From contig NZ_QZDT01000023.1 in assembly GCF_009917485.1 (NCBI RefSeq), positions 1-64,000 of the forward strand: 64,000 nt of DNA. Reading direction: 5' to 3'. Of the stretch, positions 39,918-49,600 are shown piece after piece (positions within the stretch are counted from its first letter, which is position 1; each line of letters starts with the position of its first letter). This stretch comes from Parablautia muri. Lineage in GTDB: Bacteria; Bacillota; Clostridia; Lachnospirales; Lachnospiraceae. Under the pieces are notes generated by a model. It searched no databases. It was not told the origin of the DNA and saw only the letters and a program-made list of their open reading frames with translations. Both the position numbers and the translations under genes were made by a program.

Positions 39918-40931
39918 ATGAGAAGAAGAATATTTTTTTTGTTGCTGGCAGTATGCATGCTGCTCACATCGTGCGGCCATAATCAGAAAGACGAGCAGAA
40001 AACATCCATTCGTATTGGAATCAGTTTGTACCGTGGAGACGATACCTTTATCAATAATATCCGAAGCGAGCTTGAAGAAAAAGCAAAAGAATACGAGAGA
40101 GAAAACGGTATTAAAGTGACGCTGGATATCCAGGACGCCAAAGGAAGTCAGAATACACAGAATAATCAGGTGGAACGGTTTATTTCCCTGGGATGTGATG
40201 TACTGTGTATCAATCCGGTAGACCGGATGGAGGCATCGGGAATGATTGAGAAGGCTATGGCAGCAAAAGTACCGGTTGTCTTTTTTAACCGCCAGCCGGT
40301 GGAGGAGGACATGAACCGGTGGGAGCAACTTTACTACATCGGGGTGGATGCAAAAGAAACGGCTATTTTGCAGGGACAGATGGTGGTGGATATGTACCAA
40401 AAGGAGCCGGAGTCAGTGGATATAAACGGCGATGGCGTGGTAAATTATGTGCTTCTTGAAGGGGAGAGCAGCCATCAGGATTCGTTGATTCGGACGGAAT
40501 GGTCTATCCGGAGCCTGAAAGACGGCGGAGTGCCTATTGAGAAAATCACCGGAGGCATTGCAAACTGGGAGAGAAGCCAGGCCTCGGCATTGATGGAGCA
40601 GTGGCTTTTGCAGTATCCGGGCACCATAGAGCTGGTGGTCAGCAACAATGACGATATGGCTTTGGGAGCCATTGACGCGCTGGAACGCGGGGAAGTTACC
40701 GGCGTGAATGTGATTGGAATTGACGGAACCACGCCCGGACTGGAAGCGGTAAGGAGCGGTAAAATGCTGGGGACGGTTTCGGCCAACAAGGAGCTCTATG
40801 CCAGCGCAATACTGGAACTGGCGGCGGGATGCGCTTTAGGGAAAGAAGCGCCGAAAGAGTATCCGCTTGTGGATGGAACCTATTACTGGACACCCCAGGA
40901 AATTATCATTATGGAAAATACAGACAAATAA
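39918..40931 (+). CDS. Galactose/glucose-binding-like lipoprotein (MglB paralogue 1)
   Basis: The 337-residue protein has a lipoprotein signal (LLTSC, cysteine about 18), then a type I binding fold with IGISLYRGDDTFINNI, DVLCINPVDR and a Ca2+-loop-like DINGDGVVNYVLLEGE. It is a second sugar-binding paralogue next to the one at 38826. Ligand contacts resemble those of MglB. It precedes the transporter's own mglB; it could be a receptor or a transport component. Confidence 0.85.
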   Translation: MRRRIFFLLLAVCMLLTSCGHNQKDEQKTSIRIGISLYRGDDTFINNIRSELEEKAKEYERENGIKVTLDIQDAKGSQNTQNNQVERFISLGCDVLCINPVDRMEASGMIEKAMAAKVPVVFFNRQPVEEDMNRWEQLYYIGVDAKETAILQGQMVVDMYQKEPESVDINGDGVVNYVLLEGESSHQDSLIRTEWSIRSLKDGGVPIEKITGGIANWERSQASALMEQWLLQYPGTIELVVSNNDDMALGAIDALERGEVTGVNVIGIDGTTPGLEAVRSGKMLGTVSANKELYASAILELAAGCALGKEAPKEYPLVDGTYYWTPQEIIIMENTDK

Positions 40932-41096
40932 TCAAAAAAAAATTATAACTATTCAAAGAAAATCTTATAGAATATTGATATAAAATCTTTTATAATGAGT
41001 CCGTAACTAGCCAATATACATAATGAAGTGTGTATAAAACGGCGGAAAAAAACAAATTTGCTCAATTATGAGCGGAAAAGGGAGGAATCATACATT

Positions 41097-42233
41097 ATGA
41101 AACTAACAAAAAAATTGACCGCAATGGCAATGGCAGTCCTGATGGCAGCGTCTTTAATGGCATGCGGCGGACAAGGAGCTGCTGAACCGGCAGCAAGCGA
41201 TACTGAAACGCAGGATACACAGGATGCGGCAGCAACTGATGATGGCGCGGACGCAGCGGATGCAGCAGATGCGGAAGACGCAGCAACAGACGCGGCTGAG
41301 GATGCGGCAGACCAGGTATCTGATGCAGTGGCAGCAGGCGGAAACATTGGTGTGTGTATTTACAAGTTTGACGATGCATTCATGACAACATACCGTAATG
41401 CCCTTCAGGAAATCTTAGAGGGCAAAGGCTACACAGTAACCGTTATGGATGGTAAGAATGACCAGGCTGAGCAGAACAATCAGATCAACAACTTTATCGC
41501 ACAGGAGGTTGACGCTCTGATCATCAACCCGGTTATGACTTCCGCAGCAGACCAGATCATTGCTACCGTAAAAGATGCGGACATTCCTACTGTACTTATC
41601 AACCGTGAGCCTACTGCAGAGCAGATGGCTGCATATGACAAGCTGGTTTATGTCGGATGTGACGCACGTCAGTCTGGTACCATGCAGGGCGAGCTGATTC
41701 TTGATACTCCTAATAAGGGTGATATCAATGGCGATGGCAAGATTTCCTACATTATGATTCAGGGCGACCCTGAGAACATTGATGCACAGTATCGTACAGA
41801 GTACTCTGTAAAGGCACTTACAGATGCAGGCATGGAAGTGGAAGAACTTGACTTACAGCGTGGTGACTGGGATCGTAACAAGGGCCAGGAAATCGCACAG
41901 AACGACCTTGCAAAATTTGGTGATGAAATCGAAGTTGTTTTCTGTAACAATGACGATATGGCAATCGGCGCACTGCAGGCAATCCAGGCAGCAGGCCGTA
42001 CTGTAAATGAAGATATTTATCTGGTAGGCGTAGATGCACTTGACGCAGCGCTCAACGAAGTAGTAAACGGTAATATGACCGGTACCGTTCTTAATGATGC
42101 AAACGGTCAGGCGGCAGGCGCTGTAGAGGCTATGGAAGCTCTTTTAGGCGGAAAGACTTATGCAGAAGGCGAACAGTCCATTTATGTTGACTATGTAAAG
42201 GTTACTCCGGATAATGCTGCTGATTTTCAGTAA
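41097..42233 (+). CDS. mglB: D-galactose/D-glucose-binding lipoprotein MglB
   Basis: The 378-residue lipoprotein has signal and lipobox SLMACGG, an unusually long Ala-Asp-rich linker (about 28-78), and a GGBP-type domain (about 80-375) with the Ca2+-binding loop DINGDGKISYIMIQGD. The linker likely holds the binding domain away from the membrane. Start ATG 41097 follows GGGAGG; the in-frame ATG 41028 is not used. A TATAAT at 40991-40996 may be its -10. Confidence 0.9.
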   Translation: MKLTKKLTAMAMAVLMAASLMACGGQGAAEPAASDTETQDTQDAAATDDGADAADAADAEDAATDAAEDAADQVSDAVAAGGNIGVCIYKFDDAFMTTYRNALQEILEGKGYTVTVMDGKNDQAEQNNQINNFIAQEVDALIINPVMTSAADQIIATVKDADIPTVLINREPTAEQMAAYDKLVYVGCDARQSGTMQGELILDTPNKGDINGDGKISYIMIQGDPENIDAQYRTEYSVKALTDAGMEVEELDLQRGDWDRNKGQEIAQNDLAKFGDEIEVVFCNNDDMAIGALQAIQAAGRTVNEDIYLVGVDALDAALNEVVNGNMTGTVLNDANGQAAGAVEAMEALLGGKTYAEGEQSIYVDYVKVTPDNAADFQ

Positions 42234-42345
42234 TAGAATGTAAAGTTCAGATAATCTGAAAAGTAAACAGCCGGGAAGTGCATGTACTTTAATGTACGCA
42301 CTTCCCGCTTTATGATATGAGAGTTGGTAATGAGAAGGTAAACGG

Positions 42346-42382
42346 AGCCTGCGATATATGGCAACAGGCGTTGTCTGTTGTT
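42346..42382 (+). repeat. Interspersed palindromic repeat B, partial copy B4
   Basis: CCTGCGATATATGGCAACAG followed by a GCGTTGTCTGTTGT hairpin, which replaces the usual ACAATAGG stem. It lies 67 bp ahead of the mglA start and has lost the terminal ribosome site. Confidence 0.6.
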
Positions 42383-42448
42383 TCGCTCGTCTCCTCAGCG
42401 CAAAGCGCTTCGGAATGGAGGAAAAAATGAATGGAGGGAGGCAGTAAA

Positions 42449-43957
42449 GTGTCAGAGTATCGTTTGGAAATGCATGATGTTGTAAAGACATTCCCAGGGG
42501 TTAAGGCATTAGACGGTGCACAGCTCAAATTAAGGCCCGGTACGGTTCACGCCCTTATGGGTGAAAACGGCGCCGGTAAATCGACCCTGATGAAATGCAT
42601 GTTTGGTATTTATCACATGGATGAAGGGGAAGTGCTTTACGAAGGGGAGAAAGTACAGATTAAGGGGCCGTTAGATGCTTTAAACAGAGGCATCGCCATG
42701 GTTCACCAGGAGCTTCAGCCGATTCCGGAAAGAAGCATTGGCGAGAATATTTATGTGGGACGATATCCCACAAAGAAGGCAGGACCGCTGACGTTGATAG
42801 ACCATGAGAAAATGTATGAGGATGCGGCAAAGGTGCTTGAGGAGGTTCATTTAAACTTTGAGCCCAAAGCGAAGCTGGGAAGCCTTTCCGTATCGCAAAT
42901 GCAGCTTGTGGAGATTGCAAAGGCTGTATCCGCCGACTGTAAGGTGCTGATTTTGGATGAGCCTACTTCTTCCCTGACAGCCGCGGAAGTGGAAGCACTG
43001 TTTACGATTATAGGAGAGCTTCGGGAAAAGGGAGTTTCCATTGTATATATCAGCCACAAGATGGATGAGATACTGCGTATCAGCGATGAAGTCACGATCA
43101 TGCGTGACGGACAGTATATAGGAACATGGGCATCAAAGGATTTGACCACAGATTTTATTATTACGAAGATGGTAGGACGGGCGCTTTCGGAATTGTACCC
43201 TGCCCGTGGGAACACGCCGGGGGAAGTGGTGTTTGAGGTGGAAGATTTCACATCCATCAATCCCAAAAGTTTCCGCCATGTATCTTTCCAACTGAAAAAA
43301 GGGGAGATCTTAGGGGTTGCAGGTCTGGTAGGAGCACAGAGAACGGAGCTGATGGAAGGATTATTCGGACTTCGGGCCCATACGGCAGGCAGGATAAAGT
43401 ATAAAGGAAAAGAATTAAAGGTTAACCAGCCCAGGGATGCAATCAACAACAGAATTGCCATGCTCACGGAGGATCGCAGGGCCACAGGCATTCTGGGCGT
43501 GCTTTCCATAGCGGATAATGTGTCTATTGCTTCTCTTGACCAATATTTGATTGGCGGCGTGATGTTAGATGATGCGAAGATTGAAAATCTGGTTCAGGAA
43601 AATGTTGCAAAGCTGTCAATCAAGACACCATCTTCCAAAACACAAATTCAGTCTCTTTCGGGAGGCAATCAGCAGAAGGTGCTGATTAGCCGCTGGCTGG
43701 CTAACAATCCGGATATTTTTATCATGGATGAACCGACCCGTGGTATTGATGTAGGGGCAAAATACGAGATTTACTGTATTATTGCGGAGATGGCAAAACA
43801 GGGTAAAAGTATTATCATGATTTCTTCTGAAATGAGCGAGCTGATTGGTATGTCAGACCGTATTATGGTCATGTGTGACGGCCGTGTCACCGGAATTATT
43901 GACGGAAAAGAAGCAAATCAGGAAAATATTATGACGTTGGCAACCCAGTTTGAATAA
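42449..43957 (+). CDS. mglA: Sugar ABC transporter ATPase MglA
   Basis: The 502-residue protein has two ABC domains (about 5-245 and 260-500). The first has GENGAGKSTLMK, LSVSQMQ and VLILDEPTSSL; the second has the degenerate loop GLVGAQRTEL, LSGGNQQKV and FIMDEPTRGIDVG. This is the tandem ATPase of Mgl/Rbs-type importers. GTG 42449 is chosen because GGAGGGAGG at 42432-42440 lies 8 nt upstream; ATG 42431 is in frame but lies within that site. Confidence 0.93.
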   Translation: MSEYRLEMHDVVKTFPGVKALDGAQLKLRPGTVHALMGENGAGKSTLMKCMFGIYHMDEGEVLYEGEKVQIKGPLDALNRGIAMVHQELQPIPERSIGENIYVGRYPTKKAGPLTLIDHEKMYEDAAKVLEEVHLNFEPKAKLGSLSVSQMQLVEIAKAVSADCKVLILDEPTSSLTAAEVEALFTIIGELREKGVSIVYISHKMDEILRISDEVTIMRDGQYIGTWASKDLTTDFIITKMVGRALSELYPARGNTPGEVVFEVEDFTSINPKSFRHVSFQLKKGEILGVAGLVGAQRTELMEGLFGLRAHTAGRIKYKGKELKVNQPRDAINNRIAMLTEDRRATGILGVLSIADNVSIASLDQYLIGGVMLDDAKIENLVQENVAKLSIKTPSSKTQIQSLSGGNQQKVLISRWLANNPDIFIMDEPTRGIDVGAKYEIYCIIAEMAKQGKSIIMISSEMSELIGMSDRIMVMCDGRVTGIIDGKEANQENIMTLATQFE

Positions 43958-43974
43958 GGAGGGAGAATACTATC

Positions 43975-44958
43975 ATGCAAAAATCTTTTGATGTAAAAAA
44001 ATTCATGTCCAATAATGCTATCATTTTGTTGATTTTGCTGCTGTCTGCTTTGACCGGGTTTACCACGAAGAATTTCATAACCTGGACAAATTTCGGCAAT
44101 CTGGTAGTAAATGTATCACCGCGTTTTATCATTGCCTGCGGCGTATCAGGATGTCTGATTACCAAAGGCACAGACCTTTCAGCAGGACGTGCGGTAGGTC
44201 TGGCAGCCTGTCTGTCTGCTATGATGCTGCAAAGCATTGACTATGCAGCGCGTATGTTTCCGTGGATGCCGGATATTCCATGGCCGATAGCGCTTCTTAT
44301 CACTATGGTGATTATGGGAGCTTTCGGTGCCATTAACGGCGTTGTGATTTCCATCCTTAAGGTTCCGCCTTTCATTGCAACATTAGGTATGCAGACAATC
44401 ATCTATGGTCTTTGCTCCCTGATCACCAACAACCAGCCTATGGGCGGATACAAAAAGAGCTACCTGACCATCGCAAGCGGTTCCATAGGACCGATTCCCT
44501 ATCTGATGATTTTTGCTGCAGTTGTGGGAGCATACTTCTGGTTTTTGTATAACAAGACACGGCATGGCAAATATATGTATGCAATCGGCGGTAATGAAAA
44601 TGCGGCCCAGGTTGCCGGCGTTAATGTGCAGGCTTCCCTTATCCGGATTTATATTCTGGCAGGCTGTATGTATGCACTGGCAGGCTTTCTGGTAGGGGCA
44701 AAGGCAGGCGGCGCTTCAACAGCAACCGGTATGGGATATGAGCTTGAAGCCATTGCGGCATGTACCATCGGCGGTGTATCCGCAAACGGTGGTGTAGGTA
44801 AAGTCGGCGGTATCCTGATTGGCGTATTGGTATTTGAAATCCTGAAGATATGTCTTCAGTTCCTGCGTGTGGATCCGGCATATACCTACATTGCGCAGGG
44901 TCTTGTAATTGTAATTGCAGTTGCTCTTGACCTTAGAAAATATTTGCAGAAGAAATAA
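43975..44958 (+). CDS. mglC: Sugar ABC transporter permease MglC
   Basis: The 327-residue permease has about eight to ten helices and the family segment GVSGCLITKGTDLSAGRAVG (about 62-81) and VGGILIGVLVFEILK near the end. It forms the membrane channel with MglA. RBS GGAGGGAG. The order mglB-mglA-mglC matches galactose importers. Confidence 0.92.
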   Translation: MQKSFDVKKFMSNNAIILLILLLSALTGFTTKNFITWTNFGNLVVNVSPRFIIACGVSGCLITKGTDLSAGRAVGLAACLSAMMLQSIDYAARMFPWMPDIPWPIALLITMVIMGAFGAINGVVISILKVPPFIATLGMQTIIYGLCSLITNNQPMGGYKKSYLTIASGSIGPIPYLMIFAAVVGAYFWFLYNKTRHGKYMYAIGGNENAAQVAGVNVQASLIRIYILAGCMYALAGFLVGAKAGGASTATGMGYELEAIAACTIGGVSANGGVGKVGGILIGVLVFEILKICLQFLRVDPAYTYIAQGLVIVIAVALDLRKYLQKK

Positions 44959-45031
44959 TGGGATGGCTCCGGAATTTTGCGCTTTGCCGTAAAGTTTATG
45001 AGGACATCAAATCAGAAAGGGATGAAACAGT

Positions 45032-45256
45032 ATGACCGAAAAGCAGGAAGACAGGATACAGGAAACAAAGGAAGACACCGTAGAGGAAAATAAAGAAAAA
45101 GACAAAAAGCCATCTTCTGGCAGCGCTTTTGAAGGCATTTATGAAAGGCTGCCCGATATTTCCGTACGGTCGGTGGACAGATTTATCATACTCTGCGTGA
45201 TTGCACTGATTGTAGTTGTTCTGATCGGCGTGCTGAAGGCCAATCATTTTTTCTGA
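45032..45256 (+). CDS. Small tail-anchored-like membrane protein (74 aa)
   Basis: A charged N-terminal half (KEDTVEENKEKDKK) is followed by one transmembrane segment (about 52-70, ILCVIALIVVVLIGVL). It follows mglC by 73 bp on the same strand, with GAAAGGG as ribosome site. The function is unknown; a small accessory membrane protein of the transporter is possible. Confidence 0.6.
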   Translation: MTEKQEDRIQETKEDTVEENKEKDKKPSSGSAFEGIYERLPDISVRSVDRFIILCVIALIVVVLIGVLKANHFF

Positions 45257-45358
45257 TGATAAATCTTAGCGCGGCAAAGAGACAGAAGGCAAAACCGTTT
45301 GGTAGGAGCAAAAGTACGGTAGATATATATGACAAAACAATATAACTGAGAAGAAAGG

Positions 45359-45396
45359 ACTATCGGGAAGGGAAGACTCTTTCCGGTAGTTTTTTA
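45359..45396 (+). terminator. Terminator after the mgl cluster
   Basis: ACTATCGGGAA pairs with TTCCGGTAGT and is followed by TTTTTT. Confidence 0.85.
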
Positions 45397-45457
45397 TGCA
45401 TGTTCTAATGCAGTGCACAGCCCGTGCCCATTCCTGCTTCATGAAAAATAACTGAAC

Positions 45458-45606
45458 CGTTGTTACTTTTCACGGGTCAGGAATGCGCATTTACTACGCA
45501 CTGCGTGAGAACGTGATTCAGGTGTGAGGGGCGATTTTTGCGATGCGAAACTTGGAATATCGCCCCGAATGTTACTATGAGCGGCTCCCAGGCCGTGAAT
45601 AATAAC
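45458..45606. repeat. 149-bp inverted repeat in the mgl-panC gap
   Basis: CGTTGTTACTTTTCACGG pairs with the segment CCGTGAATAATAACG. A second pair GGGGCGAT (45528) / ATCGCCCC (45559) lies inside. The 934-bp gap 45257-46190 has no recognisable gene. Confidence 0.65.
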
Positions 45607-45838
45607 GAACCGTTCCTGCTTTCCGTGTTGTGTAACTGATACTGCTTGCATTTTATAAAACCGTGTGCTATTATCATAGCGGACAGTATCCAAGGGAACT
45701 GTACCAGTACATGCAATGAAAAAGCATAGGCCGCTAGTTTGGCGAATTGCCTTTGCGTTAAATAAGAGTGGGTCCTTAAGAGTGAATGGCTGTACCGATG
45801 GACAGCACATTTTCAGATAAGGATTTTAGATTGTATGT

Positions 45839-45870
45839 CTGGACAGTAAGAGAACTGTTCAGATTTTTTA
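45839..45870 (+). terminator. Stem-loop with T-run
   Basis: CTGGACAGT pairs with ACTGTTCAG and TTTTTT follows. It lies in the 45.3-46.2 kb gap. Confidence 0.65.
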
Positions 45871-46007
45871 TTTTATATAGTTTTGCGGAGGCGCTGTGAT
45901 TGGCAAAGAAATAAGCTTGATGGTTTGTCAGTTTGCGGCAGGTGAAAGGCGTTGGCCTTTACGCAAGTATGAAAAGAACACTTATGTAACAGCTCTGAGC
46001 ACACGTT

Positions 46008-46075
46008 GCGCGGCGCTTATATGCGCCATGCAGCTTGTCCGCATGGGTGCATAATGATATTTGCGCCGCGCTTTT
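46008..46075 (+). terminator. GC-rich hairpin with TTTT ahead of panC
   Basis: GCGCGGCGC at 46008-46016 is the exact complement of GCGCCGCGC at 46063-46071, followed by TTTT. The loop holds further small stems. A leader attenuator or terminator for the panC transcript is possible, because panC starts 115 bp downstream. Confidence 0.55.
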
Positions 46076-46190
46076 CATAGGAATTTGTGTCCGGGAAGAT
46101 ATGGAGGCGCAAGTATGCTTGCAGCTAAATTTAGGTTGGCAGAGCGTGTTTGGGTGTTTGAAAAATGTGTTGGTAAAAGGGAGGATTGAG

Positions 46191-47036
46191 ATGGAAATTA
46201 CAGGAGCAGTTGATGAGGTAAGAAAACAGGTGAAGGAATGGAGAAAACAGGGTTTAAGCGTAGGGCTTGTGCCGACTATGGGTTATCTTCATGAGGGACA
46301 TAAGAGCTTGATTGACAGGGCGGCAGCCGAAAATGATAAAGTAGTGGTCAGCGATTTTGTCAATCCTATCCAATTTGGGGTGAACGAGGATTTGGCCACA
46401 TACCCAAGGGATATTGAAGCGGATAAAAGGCTTTGCGAACAGGCCGGGGCAGATTTGATTTTTCATCCGGAACCTGAAGAAATGTATGCACCGGATTTTT
46501 CCACTTATGTGGAAATGCAGAAGGTAAGTGAGAGATTATGTGGAAAGACCAGGCCCACTCATTTCCGTGGAGTTTGCACGGTGGTTTGCAAGCTGTTCCA
46601 TATTGTGATGCCGGACAGAGCGTATTTTGGACAGAAGGATGCACAGCAGCTGGCGGTGATCCGCAGGATGGTCCGTGATTTGAATATAGATATTGAAATC
46701 GTAGGATGTCCTATTATACGGGAGAAAGACGGCCTTGCAAAAAGCTCAAGAAATACTTATTTAAACCCGAAAGAAAGGAAAGCGGCGTTGGTGCTCTCCA
46801 AAGCGGTTTTCTGCGGTGAAGATATGATGAAAAAGGGAGAACGGGATGCGGACACCATTTTAGCGGCAATGCGAAAGCTGATAGAAGCAGAGCCGCTGGC
46901 TAAAATTGATTATGTGGAGATGGTGGATGCGGACAGAATAGAACCTATCACAAAGGCAGAGGGCAGAGTTCTGACAGCATTAGCAGTTTACATCGGGAAG
47001 ACCCGTTTAATTGACAACTTCATTATGGAGGTGTAA
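46191..47036 (+). CDS. panC: Pantothenate synthetase
   Basis: The 281-residue protein has VPTMGYLHEGHKSLI (about 25-39), the HIGH-like motif of PanC, and FGQKDAQQLAVIRRMV. It joins pantoate and beta-alanine using ATP. ATG 46191 follows GGGAGG; the frame upstream is open but lacks a ribosome site. panD follows after 113 bp, so the last two steps of pantothenate synthesis are together. Confidence 0.94.
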   Translation: MEITGAVDEVRKQVKEWRKQGLSVGLVPTMGYLHEGHKSLIDRAAAENDKVVVSDFVNPIQFGVNEDLATYPRDIEADKRLCEQAGADLIFHPEPEEMYAPDFSTYVEMQKVSERLCGKTRPTHFRGVCTVVCKLFHIVMPDRAYFGQKDAQQLAVIRRMVRDLNIDIEIVGCPIIREKDGLAKSSRNTYLNPKERKAALVLSKAVFCGEDMMKKGERDADTILAAMRKLIEAEPLAKIDYVEMVDADRIEPITKAEGRVLTALAVYIGKTRLIDNFIMEV

Positions 47037-47149
47037 AGAAAAGCTGCAGGGTGCCAAAAGCGCAGCTTTAGAATTTTTTAACTTTACATGTACAAGAACG
47101 TCTAAGCGGCGGCATTTTATTATAATTTGTAAAAGTTAGGGGGATGGAT

Positions 47150-47560
47150 ATGATTTTGGAAATGTTAAAGAGCAAAATTCACCGGGCAACGGTAACGCAG
47201 GCGGAATTAAATTATGTGGGCAGTATTACCATTGACGAGAGTCTGATGGAAGCAGCGGGAATATATGAATATGAAAAAGTGCAGATTGCAGATGTGGATA
47301 ACGGGGCAAGATTTGAGACTTATGTGATTGCAGGGGAAGCAGGGAGCGGGACAATCTGTTTAAACGGTGCGGCAGCCCGGATGGTTTCTACCGGAGATAA
47401 GATTATCATTATGTGTTACGCAGGAATGACAAGGGAGGAGCGAAAGGCCAATCCTCCCAGAGTGGTTTTTGTGGATGAACAAAATAAAATTACATCTATA
47501 GCGCGCTATGAAAAGCATGGAATGTTAGGGGACATTTCAGAAGAAATAAACATGGGATAG
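47150..47560 (+). CDS. panD: Aspartate 1-decarboxylase
   Basis: The 136-residue pyruvoyl enzyme starts [16 protein letters not shown], which aligns with PanD, and has the self-cleavage site G-S in YVGSITI (about residues 24-25). It makes beta-alanine for PanC. ATG 47150 fits the ribosome site GGGGG better than ATG 47144. It is followed by the transporter gene 10 bp downstream. Confidence 0.95.
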   Translation: MILEMLKSKIHRATVTQAELNYVGSITIDESLMEAAGIYEYEKVQIADVDNGARFETYVIAGEAGSGTICLNGAAARMVSTGDKIIIMCYAGMTREERKANPPRVVFVDEQNKITSIARYEKHGMLGDISEEINMG

Positions 47561-47569
47561 GGGATTGTG

Positions 47570-48496
47570 ATGAGCCAGATTAAAAAAATATGTAATTTCA
47601 TGTCTTCCAATATTGCAGTATTAATTATTATTTTTTCCGTGATTGCGTTTTTTTATCCCAGAGGCTTTGCCTGGGCAACCAAGTATACCACACTGTTTTT
47701 GGGGGCTGCCATGTTTGGGATGGGACTTACGATTAAAACGGAGGACTTTAAGGTGGTTTTTACCAGGCCCAAGGATTTATGTATCGGGTTTTTGCTCCAG
47801 TATACCGTTATGCCTGTTACTGCTTTTATGCTGGCTAAGACATTTGGACTTTCTGCGGATTTGGCGCTGGGGGTGATTCTGGTAGGGTGCTGTCCGGGCG
47901 GCACGGCAAGTAATGTAATCACTTATGTGGCAGGAGGAGATGTGCCTTTGTCTGTGGGTATGACTATTGTATCTACCATACTGGCGCCTGTATGCACACC
48001 GGTATTGGTCTATTTATTGGCAGGTTCCTGGGTGGAAGTGTCGCTGGTGACGATGATGATGTCGGTGGTAAAGGTGGTGCTGATACCGGTTCTTTTGGGA
48101 ATACTGATTTACCGGATTTTCCCTAAGCAGATAAACGCTGTCAGAGAGCTGCTCCCACTGCTTTCCGTCATTGCGATTGTGATGATTATTTCAGGGATTG
48201 TGGGCAGCAATGCGGAGAAGATTTTATCTTGTGGCGCACTGGTTATGGTGGTAGTGGCGATTCATAACGTGGTTGGCCTTTGCCTGGGAACAGGGGTGGC
48301 AAAGGTGTTTCAATTAGATGAAAAGAAAGTGACTGCCATAGGAATCGAAGTGGGGATGCAAAACAGCGGCCTGGCGATTTCCCTTGCTACGGCTAATTTT
48401 GCAGCGAATCCGCTGGCTACGCTGCCGGGAGCAATTTTTTCTGTATGGCATAATATTTCAGGAACCATCTATGCAGGGATTCGCCGAAAAAAATGA
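47570..48496 (+). CDS. panS: BASS-family transporter, probable PanS (pantoate/ketopantoate uptake)
   Basis: The 308-residue membrane protein has about nine to ten helices and the bile acid:Na+ symporter pattern GCCPGGTASNVITYVAGGD and EVGMQNSGLA. The neighbourhood (panC-panD) and the known enterobacterial BASS member PanS, which takes up ketopantoate, suggest it imports a pantothenate precursor. panB and panE are not in this window. GTG 47567 precedes ATG 47570. The substrate is an inference from context. Confidence 0.78.
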   Translation: MSQIKKICNFMSSNIAVLIIIFSVIAFFYPRGFAWATKYTTLFLGAAMFGMGLTIKTEDFKVVFTRPKDLCIGFLLQYTVMPVTAFMLAKTFGLSADLALGVILVGCCPGGTASNVITYVAGGDVPLSVGMTIVSTILAPVCTPVLVYLLAGSWVEVSLVTMMMSVVKVVLIPVLLGILIYRIFPKQINAVRELLPLLSVIAIVMIISGIVGSNAEKILSCGALVMVVVAIHNVVGLCLGTGVAKVFQLDEKKVTAIGIEVGMQNSGLAISLATANFAANPLATLPGAIFSVWHNISGTIYAGIRRKK

Positions 48497-48596
48497 TGGC
48501 GGAGCCTGCCGGTATCTTAATTTGCAGAAGTGGCGGCTTGAAGGGGCTTAGTAAACAAAAGGCGATTTGCTGAACATGGCATGGATGGAGGAATGT

Positions 48597-49487
48597 ATGA
48601 TGCGTTTAATCAGTCCTTATACAAATCAGGGAATCTGGCTGCGGGGCAGTCTGCATATTCATTCAAAATTCAGTGCATGCGGGTTTCACAGTCTGCCTGA
48701 GATTGCATTGGCCTATCGGGATTATGATTTCCTTGCCATAACGGACCATGACCGCGTGACGGATAGGGAGTCGGCCTTCCCGGATAAAATCCTGTTTCGG
48801 GGTTATGAGGCCAGTGGGGCAAGGCATATGCTGCTGATTGAGCCGCCTTTTGGGGATGAGCTGCCTGCGAACAGTTTTTCCTGTGCGCACTATAATAATA
48901 TGGCAGCAGAAGCTGCCGCCTGCGGCGGATTTTCTATAATCAATCATCCAACGCGGATTTCTGGACAGGCCTGGTCTTTTGAGGAAATTTTGCAAATGCC
49001 TTCTGTTCATGCAATGGAAATCTATAGCGGCGATGGAATTCACATTGAAGAGGACGTAGCTGTCCGCCTTTGGGACAAGGTACTCAGTGCAAAGCGGCAA
49101 ATCTGGGGTATAGGAAATGACGATTTCCATCATTGGGGACAGGAGCGGCGGGTCTGGAATGTGGTACAGGCAGAGGAACGTACGCCCACCGCTGTTTTGA
49201 GGGCGCTGCGAAATGGAAATTTTTATGTATCTACAGGATATGGGTTTGATGCCATTGAGGTGGATGGTGCGGATATCTTGTTCCGGCTGAAGTCGGGCTC
49301 CTCCCTGTTTACGGAAGCCTATAAATACTTTACACTATTTGGCAGGGATGGAAAAGTTTTGGCGGAAAAGACAGGATATTTTCAGGAATTTCATTATCAG
49401 GCTTCTGGTGATGAGGGGTATATACGGGCAGAAGTCTATCTGTCAGGAGGATATTGTGGAATTTCCCAACCAATTTTCGTGGCGTGA
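48597..49487 (+). CDS. PHP-domain phosphoesterase-like protein
   Basis: The 296-residue protein shows the PHP metal-binding pattern: GSLHIHSKFSACG (about 20-32), AITDHDRVT (about 48-56), INHPTR, and a late GNDDFHHWG. Members hydrolyse phosphoesters such as histidinol phosphate or nucleic acids. The start at 48597 follows GGAGG (48587-48591); 48600 is equally possible. The substrate is unknown. It lies just upstream of spoIIID. Confidence 0.8.
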   Translation: MMRLISPYTNQGIWLRGSLHIHSKFSACGFHSLPEIALAYRDYDFLAITDHDRVTDRESAFPDKILFRGYEASGARHMLLIEPPFGDELPANSFSCAHYNNMAAEAAACGGFSIINHPTRISGQAWSFEEILQMPSVHAMEIYSGDGIHIEEDVAVRLWDKVLSAKRQIWGIGNDDFHHWGQERRVWNVVQAEERTPTAVLRALRNGNFYVSTGYGFDAIEVDGADILFRLKSGSSLFTEAYKYFTLFGRDGKVLAEKTGYFQEFHYQASGDEGYIRAEVYLSGGYCGISQPIFVA

Positions 49488-49571
49488 AAGATGCTGTGTG
49501 TAGTGGGGCTGCAGGAAATACCGAATTTGGTGAGGGTTATTTCCAGTCTTTTACAAGGCATATGTTTTCTG

Positions 49572-49600
49572 TCATAACCCCTCAGAATACTTCATACAAT
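49572..49600 (+). promoter_or_regulatory. Sigma-E promoter of spoIIID
   Basis: CATACAAT at 49593-49600 matches the sigma-E -10 consensus fully. TCATAAC at 49572-49578 is a good -35 with a 14-bp spacer. spoIIID is known to be sigma-E dependent in Bacilli. The transcript would start at about 49606. Confidence 0.75.

Noticed and set aside
41028-41097. Upstream ATG 41028 as mglB start
   Set aside because: It lacks a ribosome site and would spoil the lipoprotein signal; ATG 41097 has GGGAGG.
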